Counted from the stretch's first letter, positions 36,023 through 46,006 are shown. The stretch: DNA of 64,000 bases from Pseudomonas azadiae (GCF_019145355.1 NZ_JAHSTY010000001.1:682001-746000), one strand, 5' to 3'. The notes: generated by a model from the sequence alone, not told the origin. Made by a program: numbers and translations.

Positions 36023-36427
36023 CTAGAAAGTTACGCCGGACACCAGCGCGATGTTGCAGTAAGGCTGGCATTCACCGGTGCGCACCACGGCGCGGGCCTT
36101 GCGGCTCAGTTGCTTGAATGCTTCATGGCTGAGCAAACGCCGCTCACCGAGTGCGGCCTGCTCGGAGAGCGTATCGAGGTCGGCCAGTGCCGGCGGTTGC
36201 TTGAGCAGGATTTCTTCGGCGAGCACGTGGCTCTCCACCTGCATTTCGCTGAGCACGATGCGCAAGGTGCTGATGAAATCCGGAATGCCTTGGGTCAACG
36301 CCAGGTCAATCAGCTCGACGCCCGGCGGCACCGGCAGGCCGGCATCGCCGATCACCAGGATGTCACCGTGGCCCAGGGAAGCGATCACACGCGATAACGC
36401 GATATTGAGCAGAGGTGTCTTTTTCAT
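36023..36427 (-). CDS. rbsD: D-ribose pyranase
   Basis: A 134-residue RbsD/FucU-family mutarotase: [44 protein letters not shown] with the catalytic His20 in LGHGD. It interconverts pyranose and furanose forms of ribose so that RbsK receives the furanose. The start overlaps the rbsK stop by four bases. Confidence 0.96.
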   Translation of the reverse strand: MKKTPLLNIALSRVIASLGHGDILVIGDAGLPVPPGVELIDLALTQGIPDFISTLRIVLSEMQVESHVLAEEILLKQPPALADLDTLSEQAALGERRLLSHEAFKQLSRKARAVVRTGECQPYCNIALVSGVTF

Positions 36428-37341
36428 GAGGGCACAAAACCTTGTACGTCGTGCAGCGTTGGAATGGAAGGCTGCGCGCCGGCACGGGTGACCGACAACG
36501 CCGCCGCGACCTGGCCAAAGCGGATCGCCTCGGCCTCGCTTTTGCCATTGGCCAGTGCCGCGGCGAAGCCACCGACAAAGGTATCGCCCGCCGCCGTGGT
36601 GTCGACAGCCTTGACCTTCGGCGCCGGCAAGTGCTCAAAGCCCTGGCCGTCGGCAAACAGCGCGCCCTGCGAACCCAGGGTGATGATGACTTTACCGGCG
36701 CCCGCCTGGATCAGCTGAGTCGCCGCCACCTTGGCACTTTCGATGGAATCGACCGTCACGCCGCTGAGCGCGGTGGCTTCGCTTTCATTGGGGATCAGGT
36801 AGTCGACCGAGGCGTACCACTCGGCCGGCAACGGGCCGCTGGCCGGCGCCGGGTTGAGGATCACTGTCTTGCCCAACTCACGGCCCCGCTCGAGGGCGTG
36901 CGCCACAGTGTCCATCGGCACTTCCAGCTGGCAGACGATCACGTCGGCCGCCTGCAGCACCGCGTCGAACGCCTGTAACGATGCCGGTGTCAGCTCGCCG
37001 TTGCTGCCCGCCACGATCACAATTGCGTTCTGGCTGCTGTCATCGACCACGATCAAGGCCACGCCACTTGAGCCGGCAACGGTACTGACAGCCTGGCAAT
37101 CGATGCCTTCCACCTGCAACGCATCGCGCAACTGGGTGCCGTAGGCGTCGGTGCCGACGCAACCCACCATCGAAACATCGGCGCCCAGGCGCGCGCAGGC
37201 GACCGCCTGGTTCGCGCCCTTGCCGCCGGGCACGGTGGCAAACGTCTGGCCAATCAAGGTTTCCCCGGCGCGCGGCAGCCGACTGGCACGGGTAACCAGG
37301 TCCATGTTCAAGCTGCCTACTACCACTACTTTTGCTGGCAT
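36424..37341 (-). CDS. rbsK: Ribokinase
   Basis: A 305-residue PfkB-family sugar kinase. The N-terminal substrate motif is [22 protein letters not shown] followed by [17 protein letters not shown]; the C-terminal signature with the catalytic Asp is [17 protein letters not shown]. It phosphorylates ribose at O5 for entry into the pentose phosphate pathway. Coupled by overlap to rbsD and 23 bases after rbsR. Confidence 0.97.
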   Translation of the reverse strand: MPAKVVVVGSLNMDLVTRASRLPRAGETLIGQTFATVPGGKGANQAVACARLGADVSMVGCVGTDAYGTQLRDALQVEGIDCQAVSTVAGSSGVALIVVDDSSQNAIVIVAGSNGELTPASLQAFDAVLQAADVIVCQLEVPMDTVAHALERGRELGKTVILNPAPASGPLPAEWYASVDYLIPNESEATALSGVTVDSIESAKVAATQLIQAGAGKVIITLGSQGALFADGQGFEHLPAPKVKAVDTTAAGDTFVGGFAAALANGKSEAEAIRFGQVAAALSVTRAGAQPSIPTLHDVQGFVPS

Positions 37342-37364
37342 ACATCAGTACTCATCAATTCGGT

Positions 37365-38387
37365 TCAGCGGTATTGGGCGAACGTACCCGCGACAGGCGC
37401 CGTCGACTCGCGCAACACGATGCTCGGCGTCACGATGCGTTGATCGATCGGCAGTTGGGGTGTTGCAATTCTTCGCAGTAAAAGCTCGGCCGCCGTCTCG
37501 CCCAATTGGACGATCGACTGCCCGACCGTGGTCAGCGCCGGATAGACGTAACGACCCATTTGAATGTCATCGAAACCGATCACCGACAGCTCGCCCGGCA
37601 CGCGGATGTTGCGCTCGGCAGCTGCACGCAGCACGCCGAAACCAATCATGTCGTTGCTGGCGAAGATCGCACTGGGCGGGTTCTGCGCCAGTAACTTCAC
37701 GGCGGCAGCATAACCGCCAGTGCTGGTGAAGTCGCTTTCCTGGGTGCGATCGGCGGCCACTTGCACGCCGGCCTCACGTAGCGCGCGGTGATAACCCGCC
37801 AGACGCATTTGCGCAACCCGGGTATGCGCCGGGCCGCCGATACAGGCGATGTCGCGATGGCCCAGTTCGAGCAAGTGCCGTGTTGCCAGGTAGGCGCCCT
37901 CCTCATGGTCGATACGTACCAGGTCCACGTCAATGCCATCCAGCGCCCGGTCGACAATCACCATGGGCGTACGCACCGCGCTCAAGCCTGCGGCAAGTCC
38001 ACTGTCATCGCCGCCCACCGACGTTACGATCAAGCCGTCGATACGTTTCTCCAGCAACACACGCAAGTAGCTGCGTTGCTTTTGCGCGTTGTCGTCGGAG
38101 TTGCAGAGGATCACGCAATAGCCGTTACGCTCGCAGTAGTCCTCGATGCCCCGTGCCAACTCCGCGAAATACGGGTTGAGACTGTTGGGCACCAGCAAAC
38201 CGATGGTGGCCGTGGTCTTGGCCTTGAGCGAACGCGCGACGGCACTGGGTACATAGTCGAGCTGCTTGATCGCTGCCTCGACCTTAATGCGTACCGGCTC
38301 GCTGACCGGGCGCGTCTTGTTCACCACGTGGGAAACGGTGGTATAGGAAATACCTGCAAGCGCTGCCACATCCTTGATCGTTGCCAT
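37365..38387 (-). CDS. rbsR: LacI-family ribose operon repressor
   Basis: A 340-residue LacI/GalR regulator. The N-terminal helix-turn-helix and hinge read MATIKDVAALAGISYTTVSHVVNKTRPVSEPVRIKVEAAIKQLDYVPSAVARSLK, followed by a periplasmic-binding-protein-like ribose domain. It lies inside the operon between rbsC and rbsK, three bases after rbsC. The palindrome CGCAAACGTTTGCG upstream of rbsB is the expected operator, so the operon is likely self-regulated and induced by ribose. Confidence 0.95.
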   Translation of the reverse strand: MATIKDVAALAGISYTTVSHVVNKTRPVSEPVRIKVEAAIKQLDYVPSAVARSLKAKTTATIGLLVPNSLNPYFAELARGIEDYCERNGYCVILCNSDDNAQKQRSYLRVLLEKRIDGLIVTSVGGDDSGLAAGLSAVRTPMVIVDRALDGIDVDLVRIDHEEGAYLATRHLLELGHRDIACIGGPAHTRVAQMRLAGYHRALREAGVQVAADRTQESDFTSTGGYAAAVKLLAQNPPSAIFASNDMIGFGVLRAAAERNIRVPGELSVIGFDDIQMGRYVYPALTTVGQSIVQLGETAAELLLRRIATPQLPIDQRIVTPSIVLRESTAPVAGTFAQYR

Positions 38388-38390
38388 GGT

Positions 38391-39368
38391 TCAGCCCCGC
38401 CGACTGGCGCGCTGGCTGCGGTAGGTGTCGAGGACCACGGCGATCACGATCACCGCACCGGTAATGATGCGCTTGGTGGGTTCCGTGGCACCGATCTGCG
38501 CCAGACCGGCGGCGAGGACCGAAATAATCAACACACCAAAAAAGGTACTGATCACCGAGCCGCGCCCACCCATCAAGCTGGTGCCGCCAATCACCACTGC
38601 CGCGATCACTTGCAGTTCCAGGCCGGAACCGGCGTTCGGGTCTGCCGCCTCCAGGCGCGAAATCTGGAACAGTGCCGCCACACCGGCCAACAGGCCCATG
38701 AGACTGAACACCAGGATTTTGTAGGGCTTGGGATTGATCCCCGCCAGGCGTACAGCCTCTTCGTTGGTGCCGATGCCGATCAGGTAACGACCAAACACGG
38801 TACGCGTCAGTACAAGCTGAGCGGCTACGATCACCAGCAAAGCAATGATGAACGACGGCGAAATACCAAAGGCAATCGGATTGGACAGCCAGGCGAACGA
38901 ATCACCGATGTAAGCGGTGCGCGAACCGGTCATCTGGTACGCCACGCCACGCGCCATTTCCAGCACGCCGAGGGACACGATAAACGAGGGGATGCGCCAA
39001 GCCACGGTGATCGAGCCGGTGATGGTACCGGCCAACGCCGCGCAGCCCATGCCCAGCACGGCAGCCGGAAACACGCTCCAGCCCCAACTGAGGATCGCCA
39101 CGCTGACCGCCGATGCCGCCAGCGCCAGCACCGAGCCTACCGACAGGTCGATGCCGCCGATGATCAAGATAAAGGTCATGCCCACCGCCAGCACCATAAG
39201 GTCTGGAATCTGGTTGGCCAGAGTGCTGAACGTGTCGTAGGACAGGAAGTGATCACTGAGCACCGAGAACAGCGCAATCATCGCCAGCAAGGCGCCTGCC
39301 AGGCCCAGGTAAGTGCCCAGGCCGTAGAAGTTATCGCCGGTCTTGCCGGGGGAAGTTGAAGTTTTCAT
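38391..39368 (-). CDS. rbsC: Ribose ABC transporter permease
   Basis: A 325-residue permease of the sugar (BPD_transp_2) family with eight or more membrane segments. Family motifs: MTFILIIGGIDLSVGSVLALA and NGWVVAYLRIPSFIVSLGVL-type sequence (VAWRIPSFIVSLGVLEMARG), and GGTSLMGGRGSV near the C-terminus. It overlaps the rbsA stop by four bases. Confidence 0.96.
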   Translation of the reverse strand: MKTSTSPGKTGDNFYGLGTYLGLAGALLAMIALFSVLSDHFLSYDTFSTLANQIPDLMVLAVGMTFILIIGGIDLSVGSVLALAASAVSVAILSWGWSVFPAAVLGMGCAALAGTITGSITVAWRIPSFIVSLGVLEMARGVAYQMTGSRTAYIGDSFAWLSNPIAFGISPSFIIALLVIVAAQLVLTRTVFGRYLIGIGTNEEAVRLAGINPKPYKILVFSLMGLLAGVAALFQISRLEAADPNAGSGLELQVIAAVVIGGTSLMGGRGSVISTFFGVLIISVLAAGLAQIGATEPTKRIITGAVIVIAVVLDTYRSQRASRRG

Positions 39369-40918
39369 GGAGTTTCCCTAAGCGCTGCGTCGTTGAGCAG
39401 CGCATCACGTTTCTGATAGCCGGCGAAAGCGGCGGCGAGCAATTCATCCTGGGTCCAGCTGTCGCGCTCGAACGTCTCGATCAAGCGTCCGGCGGACAAC
39501 ACGCCGATGCGGTCGCAGATCAGCATGAGTTCACGCAGGTCGCTGGACACCACCACCAGCGCTTTGCCCTGGCGGGTCAATTCGCCGAGCAAGGCGTAAA
39601 TGTCGAATTTGGCGCCGACGTCGATGCCACGGGTTGGCTCATCGAACAACATCACCGAACAATCGCGCTCCAGCCAGCGGCCGATGACGACTTTCTGCTG
39701 GTTGCCGCCGGACAGCTCGGACACCAACTGCGCCGGGCTGGAACTGCGGATGCGCATGGCATCGATCTGGCGTTTGGCCAAGGCTATTTCGTCGCGGCTG
39801 TTGACCACGCCGCCGCCGGATATTTCCGGCATGTTGCCCAGGGCGATATTGGCACTGATGGACTGGGTCAGCAGCAGCCCCTCGCCTTTGCGGTCCTCGG
39901 TGATCAAGGCAATACCGTGGCCCACCGCGTCCACCGGGGAGCGGATGCTCACCACCTGGGCAGGCGAACCGAGCGCTACGGTGCCGCTGTCGGCCAGGTC
40001 GGCGCCGAAGATCAGGCGCAACAGCTCAGTACGGCCCGCGCCGATCAGGCCGGAGATGCCGTAGATCTCACCGGCGCGCACTTCGAAGGACACGTCGCGG
40101 ACCTTGTCAGAGCGCGTCAGGCCCTTCACCGTCAGGGCCGGGCCGCCGATGGTCCGGGGCCCCAGGTCGATGTGCTCGCCCAGCTCGCGACCGACCATCA
40201 AGGTGACCAGTTGCTCGCTGTTGTAGTTGGCCATCGGCTCGACACAGACCAGCTTGCCGTCGCGCAATACCGCAATGCGCTGGGCGACACGGGCCAGCTC
40301 TTCCAGCCGGTGTGAAATGTAAATAATCGCCACGCCTCGGGCCTGCAGGCGAGTGATCTGTTCAAACAGCATCTCGACTTCACGCGCGGTCAGCATGGCC
40401 GTCGGTTCGTCGAGGATCAGTACATGGCAATCGCCGATCAGGTTTCGGGCGATTTCGACCATTTGCTGATGGCCGATGCCCAGGCTGCCAACTAGGGTGT
40501 CGGGGTCGATGGCGTCCAGGCCGACCTGGGCCATGGCCTCGATCGCGGCCTTGCGCAGGTGCTTGCGGTCTATCCAGCCGCAGTGGCTGGGCAGGTTATC
40601 CAGGAACAGGTTTTCAGCCACGGTCAGTGTTGGCAGCAGGTTGAGTTCCTGCATGACCATACGCACGCCCAGCTCTTCGGCCTGGGTGCGGCTGCCAGGG
40701 CGGAAGTCCTGGCCATTGAACTGCATGTGCCCGGTGGTCGGCGTAACCAGCCCGCCGATGATCTTCGACAAGGTGCTTTTGCCTGCGCCGTTCTCACCGG
40801 TCAGCGCCAGCACTTCTCCGCGATTGAGCGTCAGGGTGATGTCGGACAGAACCGGTTGGGCATAGGTCTTGCCGATACCGCTGACCGAGAGGACAGCGTT
40901 CGGGGCGGAAGATGACAT
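39365..40918 (-). CDS. rbsA: Ribose ABC transporter ATP-binding protein (double ATPase)
   Basis: A 517-residue fused ATPase with two nucleotide-binding domains. The first has Walker A GENGAGKST, signature LGIGHQQMVEIAR and Walker B VLILDEPTAMLT; the second has the degenerate P-loop GLIGAGRTELLR, signature LSGGNQQKVVIGR and VMLFDEPTRGIDVGAK. This layout is typical of RbsA/MglA. It lies 57 bases downstream of rbsB and drives uptake through RbsC. Confidence 0.97.
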   Translation of the reverse strand: MSSSAPNAVLSVSGIGKTYAQPVLSDITLTLNRGEVLALTGENGAGKSTLSKIIGGLVTPTTGHMQFNGQDFRPGSRTQAEELGVRMVMQELNLLPTLTVAENLFLDNLPSHCGWIDRKHLRKAAIEAMAQVGLDAIDPDTLVGSLGIGHQQMVEIARNLIGDCHVLILDEPTAMLTAREVEMLFEQITRLQARGVAIIYISHRLEELARVAQRIAVLRDGKLVCVEPMANYNSEQLVTLMVGRELGEHIDLGPRTIGGPALTVKGLTRSDKVRDVSFEVRAGEIYGISGLIGAGRTELLRLIFGADLADSGTVALGSPAQVVSIRSPVDAVGHGIALITEDRKGEGLLLTQSISANIALGNMPEISGGGVVNSRDEIALAKRQIDAMRIRSSSPAQLVSELSGGNQQKVVIGRWLERDCSVMLFDEPTRGIDVGAKFDIYALLGELTRQGKALVVVSSDLRELMLICDRIGVLSAGRLIETFERDSWTQDELLAAAFAGYQKRDALLNDAALRETP

Positions 40919-40975
40919 ATGAAAATCTCCAGGCGCCCGCTCAGGACGAGCGGACGCTGTTGGGCATTGCCAGGA

Positions 40976-41935
40976 TTACTTCTTGAGGACGAGTTCGACC
41001 GGGGTTTCGATCACGCCGTCTTTGGACTCGACTTTCTCACCCTTGACCAGCTTGAGCGCGTTCTGGATACCAAACACGGCTTGCTGGGCAGCGGCCTGGT
41101 CGGCGGTCGCGAGGACGCGGCCGTCCTGCAGCATCGGCTTGATGGCTTCGATGTTGTCGTAGCCGACGACCTGGACCTTGCCGGCCTTGCCGGCGGCGCG
41201 GATTGCAGACACGGCACCCAACGCCATGTTGTCGTTACCCGCCAACAGTGCCTTGATTTTCGGGTACTCGCTCAGCATCGCGGAGGCTACCTTCTGGCCC
41301 TGGTCAATCTCCCAGTTGCCGGATTGGGTGGAGACGATTTTCATGCCTGCGGCATCCATCGCGTCCTTGAAGCCCGCAATGCGCTGCTGGGCATTGGTGG
41401 TGGTCGGCACGCCTTCAATGATGCCGACTTCATCGCCGGCCGCCAGTTGCTTGGCCAGGTAGTCGCCCACCAGCTTGGAGCCCTTGCGGTTGTCCGGGCC
41501 GACGAAAGGAATGTTGAGGTTTTTACTTTTGAGCACGTCCGGATCAAGACGGTTGTCGATGTTGACGACTTTGATACCGGCATCGGACGCTTTCTTCAGC
41601 ACGGTGACCAGCGCCTTGGAGTCGGCGGGTGCGATCACGATGGCGTTCACCTTGGCGAGGATCATCTGGTTGACGATATCGATCTGCGCGCTGGTATCGG
41701 TTTCGTTCTTGATCCCGTTGGTGATCATGTCGAAATCGGCGGCGTGGTCTTTCTGATAGGCCTTGGCGCCGTCCTGCATGGTCACGAAAAATTCGTTGGC
41801 GAGGGACTTCATGACCAGGCCCACCTTGGGTTTGGCGGCAGCGTCATCAGCGAATGCAGAAGAGAGAGGCAGGGCAGCGGATGCGGCGGCAAGCACAGCG
41901 ACAGCAAGAAGACGTCCAGCAAATGGCAGCTTCAT
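40976..41935 (-). CDS. rbsB: Ribose ABC transporter periplasmic binding protein
   Basis: A 319-residue sugar-binding protein with signal peptide (LLAVAVLAAASAALPLSSAFA). The mature part has the periplasmic-binding type I fold (KPKVGLVMKSLANEFFVTMQDGAKAYQKDH, then the INQMILAKVNAIVIAPADSKAL-like strand and VVGYDNIEAIKPML). It is the first gene of rbsBACRKD plus nucleoside hydrolase, with the operator 125 bases upstream. Confidence 0.95.
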   Translation of the reverse strand: MKLPFAGRLLAVAVLAAASAALPLSSAFADDAAAKPKVGLVMKSLANEFFVTMQDGAKAYQKDHAADFDMITNGIKNETDTSAQIDIVNQMILAKVNAIVIAPADSKALVTVLKKASDAGIKVVNIDNRLDPDVLKSKNLNIPFVGPDNRKGSKLVGDYLAKQLAAGDEVGIIEGVPTTTNAQQRIAGFKDAMDAAGMKIVSTQSGNWEIDQGQKVASAMLSEYPKIKALLAGNDNMALGAVSAIRAAGKAGKVQVVGYDNIEAIKPMLQDGRVLATADQAAAQQAVFGIQNALKLVKGEKVESKDGVIETPVELVLKK

Positions 41936-42059
41936 GGGTTCACTCCGATCTTATGATTATTGTGAGCAACGCTTGCACCGAAGAGCACTTCGGCAGCCTT
42001 CCCACCCGGGTAGCTGATACGAGCTGTGACGCGACGCCATAAGCGGCCGTGAAACATCT

Positions 42060-42073
42060 CGCAAACGTTTGCG
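42060..42073. promoter_or_regulatory. LacI-type operator, probable RbsR site
   Basis: CGCAAACGTTTGCG is a perfect 14-bp palindrome with the central CG and AAACGTTT core that LacI/GalR proteins of the RbsR group recognise. It lies 125 bp upstream of rbsB, in the promoter zone of the ribose operon whose own LacI-type regulator is RbsR. Confidence 0.8.
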
Positions 42074-42245
42074 TTGTTCAAACTATGAGAACCTTGTCGA
42101 GATTTGTCAACGGTAGAAGCAGCCTTTCATCCAAGCGCCTCGCTCGTCCCGTGACAATGGGCCGCTTAAACATCGTCCACTCCCGGTCGTTCCTTAAAAC
42201 GACAGATTGAGTCGTGCGCCCCCTGCAACCTTGACGGATTAACCA

Positions 42246-42266
42246 CCGAATTTTCGGACAACCGAA
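42246..42266. promoter_or_regulatory. Overlapping TTCGG/CCGAA inverted repeats in the rbsB-ansB gap
   Basis: CCGAATTTTCGG (42246-42257) and TTCGGACAACCGAA (42253-42266) share one arm; a related TTCGGAAAGCCGGA lies at 42283-42296. The 551-bp gap between rbsB and ansB holds no gene I can support, so this cluster may be a regulatory site for ansB or a divergent promoter. No regulator is identified. Confidence 0.35.
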
Positions 42267-42447
42267 CGTAACACGCTCATATGTTCGGAAAGCCGGACAG
42301 CCACCTGTTGAAACCGCCCGCAAAAACAGATGAACTCCTTACAAATCAAAAAGTTATTTTATATTCCTAAGCAGTGAAAGCCTGGTACGTATCCTGCTCT
42401 ACCCCCTCACCCCATGGCATTCAGAACCGCCTGGGTGTTCTCGATGA

Positions 42448-43575
<1,128 letters not shown>

Positions 43576-43595
43576 TTCCTGAAACTGTCCGCAGG

Positions 43596-43624
43596 AGCGA
43601 GCTTCCTTTTCCGACAAGCTCGCT
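43596..43624 (+). terminator. Hairpin after ansB
   Basis: AGCGAGCTT (43596-43604) and AAGCTCGCT (43616-43624) form a perfect 9-bp stem with an 11-base loop, 21 bases past the stop. The U-tract is short (TTCTG), so it is either a weak terminator or a repeat-derived structure. Confidence 0.5.
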
Positions 43625-43722
43625 TCTGCACTTCCTACGCCGCCTTACATAAAAATTCCTGAACGGCTGTCAGACGAACTGCTTGGAATTTAAGCAGTTG
43701 CGAAATTACCTACAGTTAAATA

Positions 43723-43738
43723 CTGTATGTGCGTACAG
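43723..43738 (+). promoter_or_regulatory. LexA (SOS) box upstream of the DUF1654-endonuclease I pair
   Basis: CTGTATGTGCGTACAG is a perfect match to the CTGT-N8-ACAG LexA consensus, ending 18 bases before the GTG start of the DUF1654 gene. A second imperfect arm set (TACAGT-TAAAT-ACTGTA, 43711-43727) overlaps it. Repression by LexA and induction by DNA damage is the straightforward inference. Confidence 0.75.
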
Positions 43739-43756
43739 CAAACTAAGGAATACCTT

Positions 43757-44008
43757 GTGGCAAAGTCCTCTCCCGCAGTGCCAACCCCTCCTGGTGCCTA
43801 CGAACGCCTGGCCATTCGTGTGCAAAAGATCATCAATTCGACCAACGCCCAAAAAGCCAAGGCGGCCTTGATCTTCCGTTTGCCAGACGAGCCAGAGGAA
43901 GAATGGGCGCGTTTGCTGGAAGAAATTGCGGAGAACGACAACGTCACCCTCGCCTATCGGGATGACGGTGGCGTGCAGATTTTCTGGGTTGTGCCGAAGG
44001 AAGATTGA
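43757..44008 (+). CDS. DUF1654-family small protein
   Basis: An 83-residue soluble protein. I choose the GTG at 43757 (VAKSSPAVPTPPGAYERLAIRVQKIINSTNAQKAKAALIFRLPDEPEEEWARLLEEIAENDNVTLAYRDDGGVQIFWVV), with AAGGA six bases upstream; the upstream in-frame ATG falls inside the LexA box. The YERLAIRVQKIIN and DEPEEEWARLLEEI segments match the DUF1654 family, found mainly in Pseudomonas. Function unknown; the LexA box implies a DNA-damage role. It precedes the endonuclease gene by four bases. Confidence 0.78.
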   Translation: MAKSSPAVPTPPGAYERLAIRVQKIINSTNAQKAKAALIFRLPDEPEEEWARLLEEIAENDNVTLAYRDDGGVQIFWVVPKED

Positions 44009-44012
44009 GTCA

Positions 44013-44702
44013 ATGGGTGTCCGTTTTATCGCTGTGCTTGGCCTGTTTTTCGCCGTCGCCGTCCATGCCCAAGCGCCCCGAACCTTCAGCGAAGCCAAGA
44101 AAGTCGCCTGGAAACTTTACGCCCCACAATCCACCGAGTTCTATTGCGGGTGCAAATACACGGGCAACCGCGTGGACCTGAAAGCCTGTGGCTACATCCC
44201 ACGCAAAAACGCCAACCGTGCGGCACGCATCGAGTGGGAGCATATCGTTCCAGCCTGGCAGATCGGGCATCAGCGCCAGTGCTGGCAGAACGGAGGGCGC
44301 AAGAACTGTACCCGGCACGATGACGTGTTCAAGCGCGCCGAAGCGGACCTGCATAACCTGGTGCCGAGCATTGGCGAGGTCAATGGGGACCGCAACAACT
44401 TCAGTTTCGGCTGGCTGCCGGTGCAAAGCGGACAGTACGGCTCATGCCTGACCCAGGTGGATTTCAAGGCCAGGAAGGTCATGCCGCGCCCGTCCATTCG
44501 GGGCATGATCGCTCGTACGTACTTCTACATGAGCAAGCGGTACGGCTTGCGCCTGTCGAAACAGGATCGCCAGCTGTACGAAGCCTGGAACAAGACCTAC
44601 CCGGTGCAGGCCTGGGAGCGTCAACGCAACCAGACCGTGGCGTGCGTGATGGGGCGCGGCAATGAATTCGTCGGCCCGGTGAACCTGAAAGCCTGCGGCT
44701 GA
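44013..44702 (+). CDS. endA: Secreted/periplasmic endonuclease I
   Basis: A 229-residue EndA/Vvn-type nuclease. A signal peptide (FIAVLGLFFAVAVHAQA) is followed by the beta-beta-alpha-metal core RIEWEHIVPAWQIG with the catalytic His, and DLHNLVPSIGEVNGDRNNFSFGW with the metal-binding Asn; several cysteines (FYCGCKY, QRQCWQNGGRKNC) likely form disulfides. It degrades double-stranded DNA outside the cytoplasm. Start at 44013, four bases after the DUF1654 stop, so both share the LexA-box promoter. Confidence 0.93.
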   Translation: MGVRFIAVLGLFFAVAVHAQAPRTFSEAKKVAWKLYAPQSTEFYCGCKYTGNRVDLKACGYIPRKNANRAARIEWEHIVPAWQIGHQRQCWQNGGRKNCTRHDDVFKRAEADLHNLVPSIGEVNGDRNNFSFGWLPVQSGQYGSCLTQVDFKARKVMPRPSIRGMIARTYFYMSKRYGLRLSKQDRQLYEAWNKTYPVQAWERQRNQTVACVMGRGNEFVGPVNLKACG

Positions 44703-44728
44703 AAGTGGGCGAAACCGCCGCCCACTTT
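44702..44728. terminator. Bidirectional terminator between endA and the SPOR lipoprotein gene
   Basis: AAAGTGGGCG (44702-44711) and CGCCCACTTT (44719-44728) form a perfect 10-bp stem that begins at the last base of the endA stop and serves both convergent genes. Confidence 0.75.
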
Positions 44729-44732
44729 GCGC

Positions 44733-45113
44733 TTACTGCGCGGCCTTGTGTTCAATGACCTCAGACACGGTGTCGGTTTTCTTGGCGCGGGCCATTTTTT
44801 CATTGAGCAGGGTCTGCTTGGCTTCAGCTTCAGCCTTGGTCGCAAACGGCCCCAGCAGCACTTCGTCCTTGCCGTCCACCTTCACGATATAAAAATTGAA
44901 GCCATGCTCCAGCAACCAGGCCGTCAGATCGGTGATCGCCTGCAGCTTGTGGTCCGGCGAGCCGACGCGCAGGTCCCATTCCTGGGCGGCAACTGCGCCG
45001 GTCTGGGGCTGGCTTTCGGTCACGGCAGGCTTGGGCTTGGGTGCGTCGACGCTTTTGCCTTCACCGCAACCGGCCAATGCCAACACCGCCATTGCCATCG
45101 CTACTTTACGCAC
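44733..45113 (-). CDS. Lipoprotein with C-terminal SPOR-like domain
   Basis: A 126-residue lipoprotein with lipobox LALAGC (Cys16), a Pro-rich linker (DAPKPKPAVTESQPQ) and a C-terminal domain (WLLEHGFNFYIVKVDGKDEVLLGPFATKAEAEAKQTLL) with the SPOR pattern of beta-alpha-beta and GPFxxxxEA. SPOR domains bind denuded peptidoglycan glycan, so it may act at septa or the cell wall. It has no operon partner. Confidence 0.85.
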   Translation of the reverse strand: MRKVAMAMAVLALAGCGEGKSVDAPKPKPAVTESQPQTGAVAAQEWDLRVGSPDHKLQAITDLTAWLLEHGFNFYIVKVDGKDEVLLGPFATKAEAEAKQTLLNEKMARAKKTDTVSEVIEHKAAQ

Positions 45114-45360
45114 TGCCCTGCTCCTCTAAAGATAAAGAGGCGACTTTATCATCCACTGTCTATTCTGGCCGTCATAAACGTTAGCTTAAACAATGCGAAT
45201 CATGTATCGCAGACCTGTATGATGCCGCCATGGGAATTAATGTCGCCTCTATGCGTCCTAAAAGAGGCAGTCACAGGGAAGCGCTTAGCAGTAAGCTACA
45301 CACATCCGACACCTGCCCTGTCTGAAACATGTGTCCTTAAAAGTAATCAAGGAGAAGTCC

Positions 45361-45555
45361 ATGCTGATACTCACCCGCAAAGTTGGTGAAAGCATAAACA
45401 TTGGTGATGACATCACGATCACCATCCTGGGCGTCAGCGGCCAGCAAGTACGAATCGGCATCAACGCGCCCAAGGATGTTGCCGTGCATCGCGAGGAAAT
45501 CTACCAGCGCATCCAGGCTGGCCTGACTGCACCGGACAAAAACCAGACACCTTGA
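45361..45555 (+). CDS. csrA: CsrA/RsmE-type carbon storage regulator
   Basis: A 64-residue RNA-binding regulator. [51 protein letters not shown] is a complete CsrA domain with the RNA-contacting Arg44-region (HREE). The C-terminal tail [12 protein letters not shown] matches RsmE of fluorescent pseudomonads rather than RsmA. GGAG lies before the ATG and GGA motifs in the leader (CACAGGGAAG, CAAGGAGAAG) could bind the protein itself, allowing autoregulation. In pseudomonads Rsm proteins repress secondary-metabolite mRNAs, so it may affect the NRPS operon; that is inference. Confidence 0.9.
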   Translation: MLILTRKVGESINIGDDITITILGVSGQQVRIGINAPKDVAVHREEIYQRIQAGLTAPDKNQTP

Positions 45556-45569
45556 AGCGGCCTTCAGTA

Positions 45570-45600
45570 GCCAGCCTTTTCGTTAACTGTAACGGCTGGC
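45570..45600 (+). terminator. Hairpin after the csrA-like gene
   Basis: GCCAGCC (45570-45576) pairs with GGCTGGC (45594-45600); the loop can fold further through GTTAAC. No clear U-tract follows (GAAAACTCG). Confidence 0.45.
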
Positions 45601-45766
45601 GAAAACTCGTTCGAACTGCTCTGATCGTTGTTGCGTGACCGACCGCCTTAAAGTGTCCATCTTCCTGCAAAGATGAAACTGTTTTCATGCCTGGAACTTG
45701 TCGTTTCATTCACGGCCGAATCTCCTGATTGACAGCAGCCATCCGTGTGCATTCAGGAGCACGTCG

Positions 45767-46006
45767 ATGAGGCCCACAACCGCACCACCATTTGCCCGCA
45801 TGTCTTGGATGATCGCCCTATTGATAGGGCTGGTCTTCATTGGGCTGGCTTTTGGCTTGAGGTTTACCCTCGAAGGCGTTGGCTCGACTGAAACCCATTC
45901 TTGGCTGGACTTGGCGCTGATGCTTGGGGGATACCTGTTTCTCTTTTGCCTCAAATCTATTCAGAAAGCCGTACAGCGTCGACTATGCCGGCAAACGACA
46001 CGGTGA
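45767..46006 (+). CDS. Small inner-membrane protein of unknown function
   Basis: A 79-residue protein from the ATG at 45767 (GGAGCACG upstream). Two membrane segments are visible (WMIALLIGLVFIGLAFGLRF and LDLALMLGGYLFLFCLKSI), with a basic C-terminal tail (QRRLCRQTTR). Family not recognised and no conserved neighbour relation is apparent. Confidence 0.55.
   Translation: MRPTTAPPFARMSWMIALLIGLVFIGLAFGLRFTLEGVGSTETHSWLDLALMLGGYLFLFCLKSIQKAVQRRLCRQTTR

Noticed and set aside
37788-39359. Plus-strand open frame of 523 codons opposite rbsR and rbsC
   Set aside because: It spans two real genes on the other strand, is very His/Gln-rich and has no family motif.
42078-42323. Minus-strand open frame of 81 codons in the rbsB-ansB gap
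   Set aside because: No ribosome binding site or family features, and it covers the regulatory repeats.
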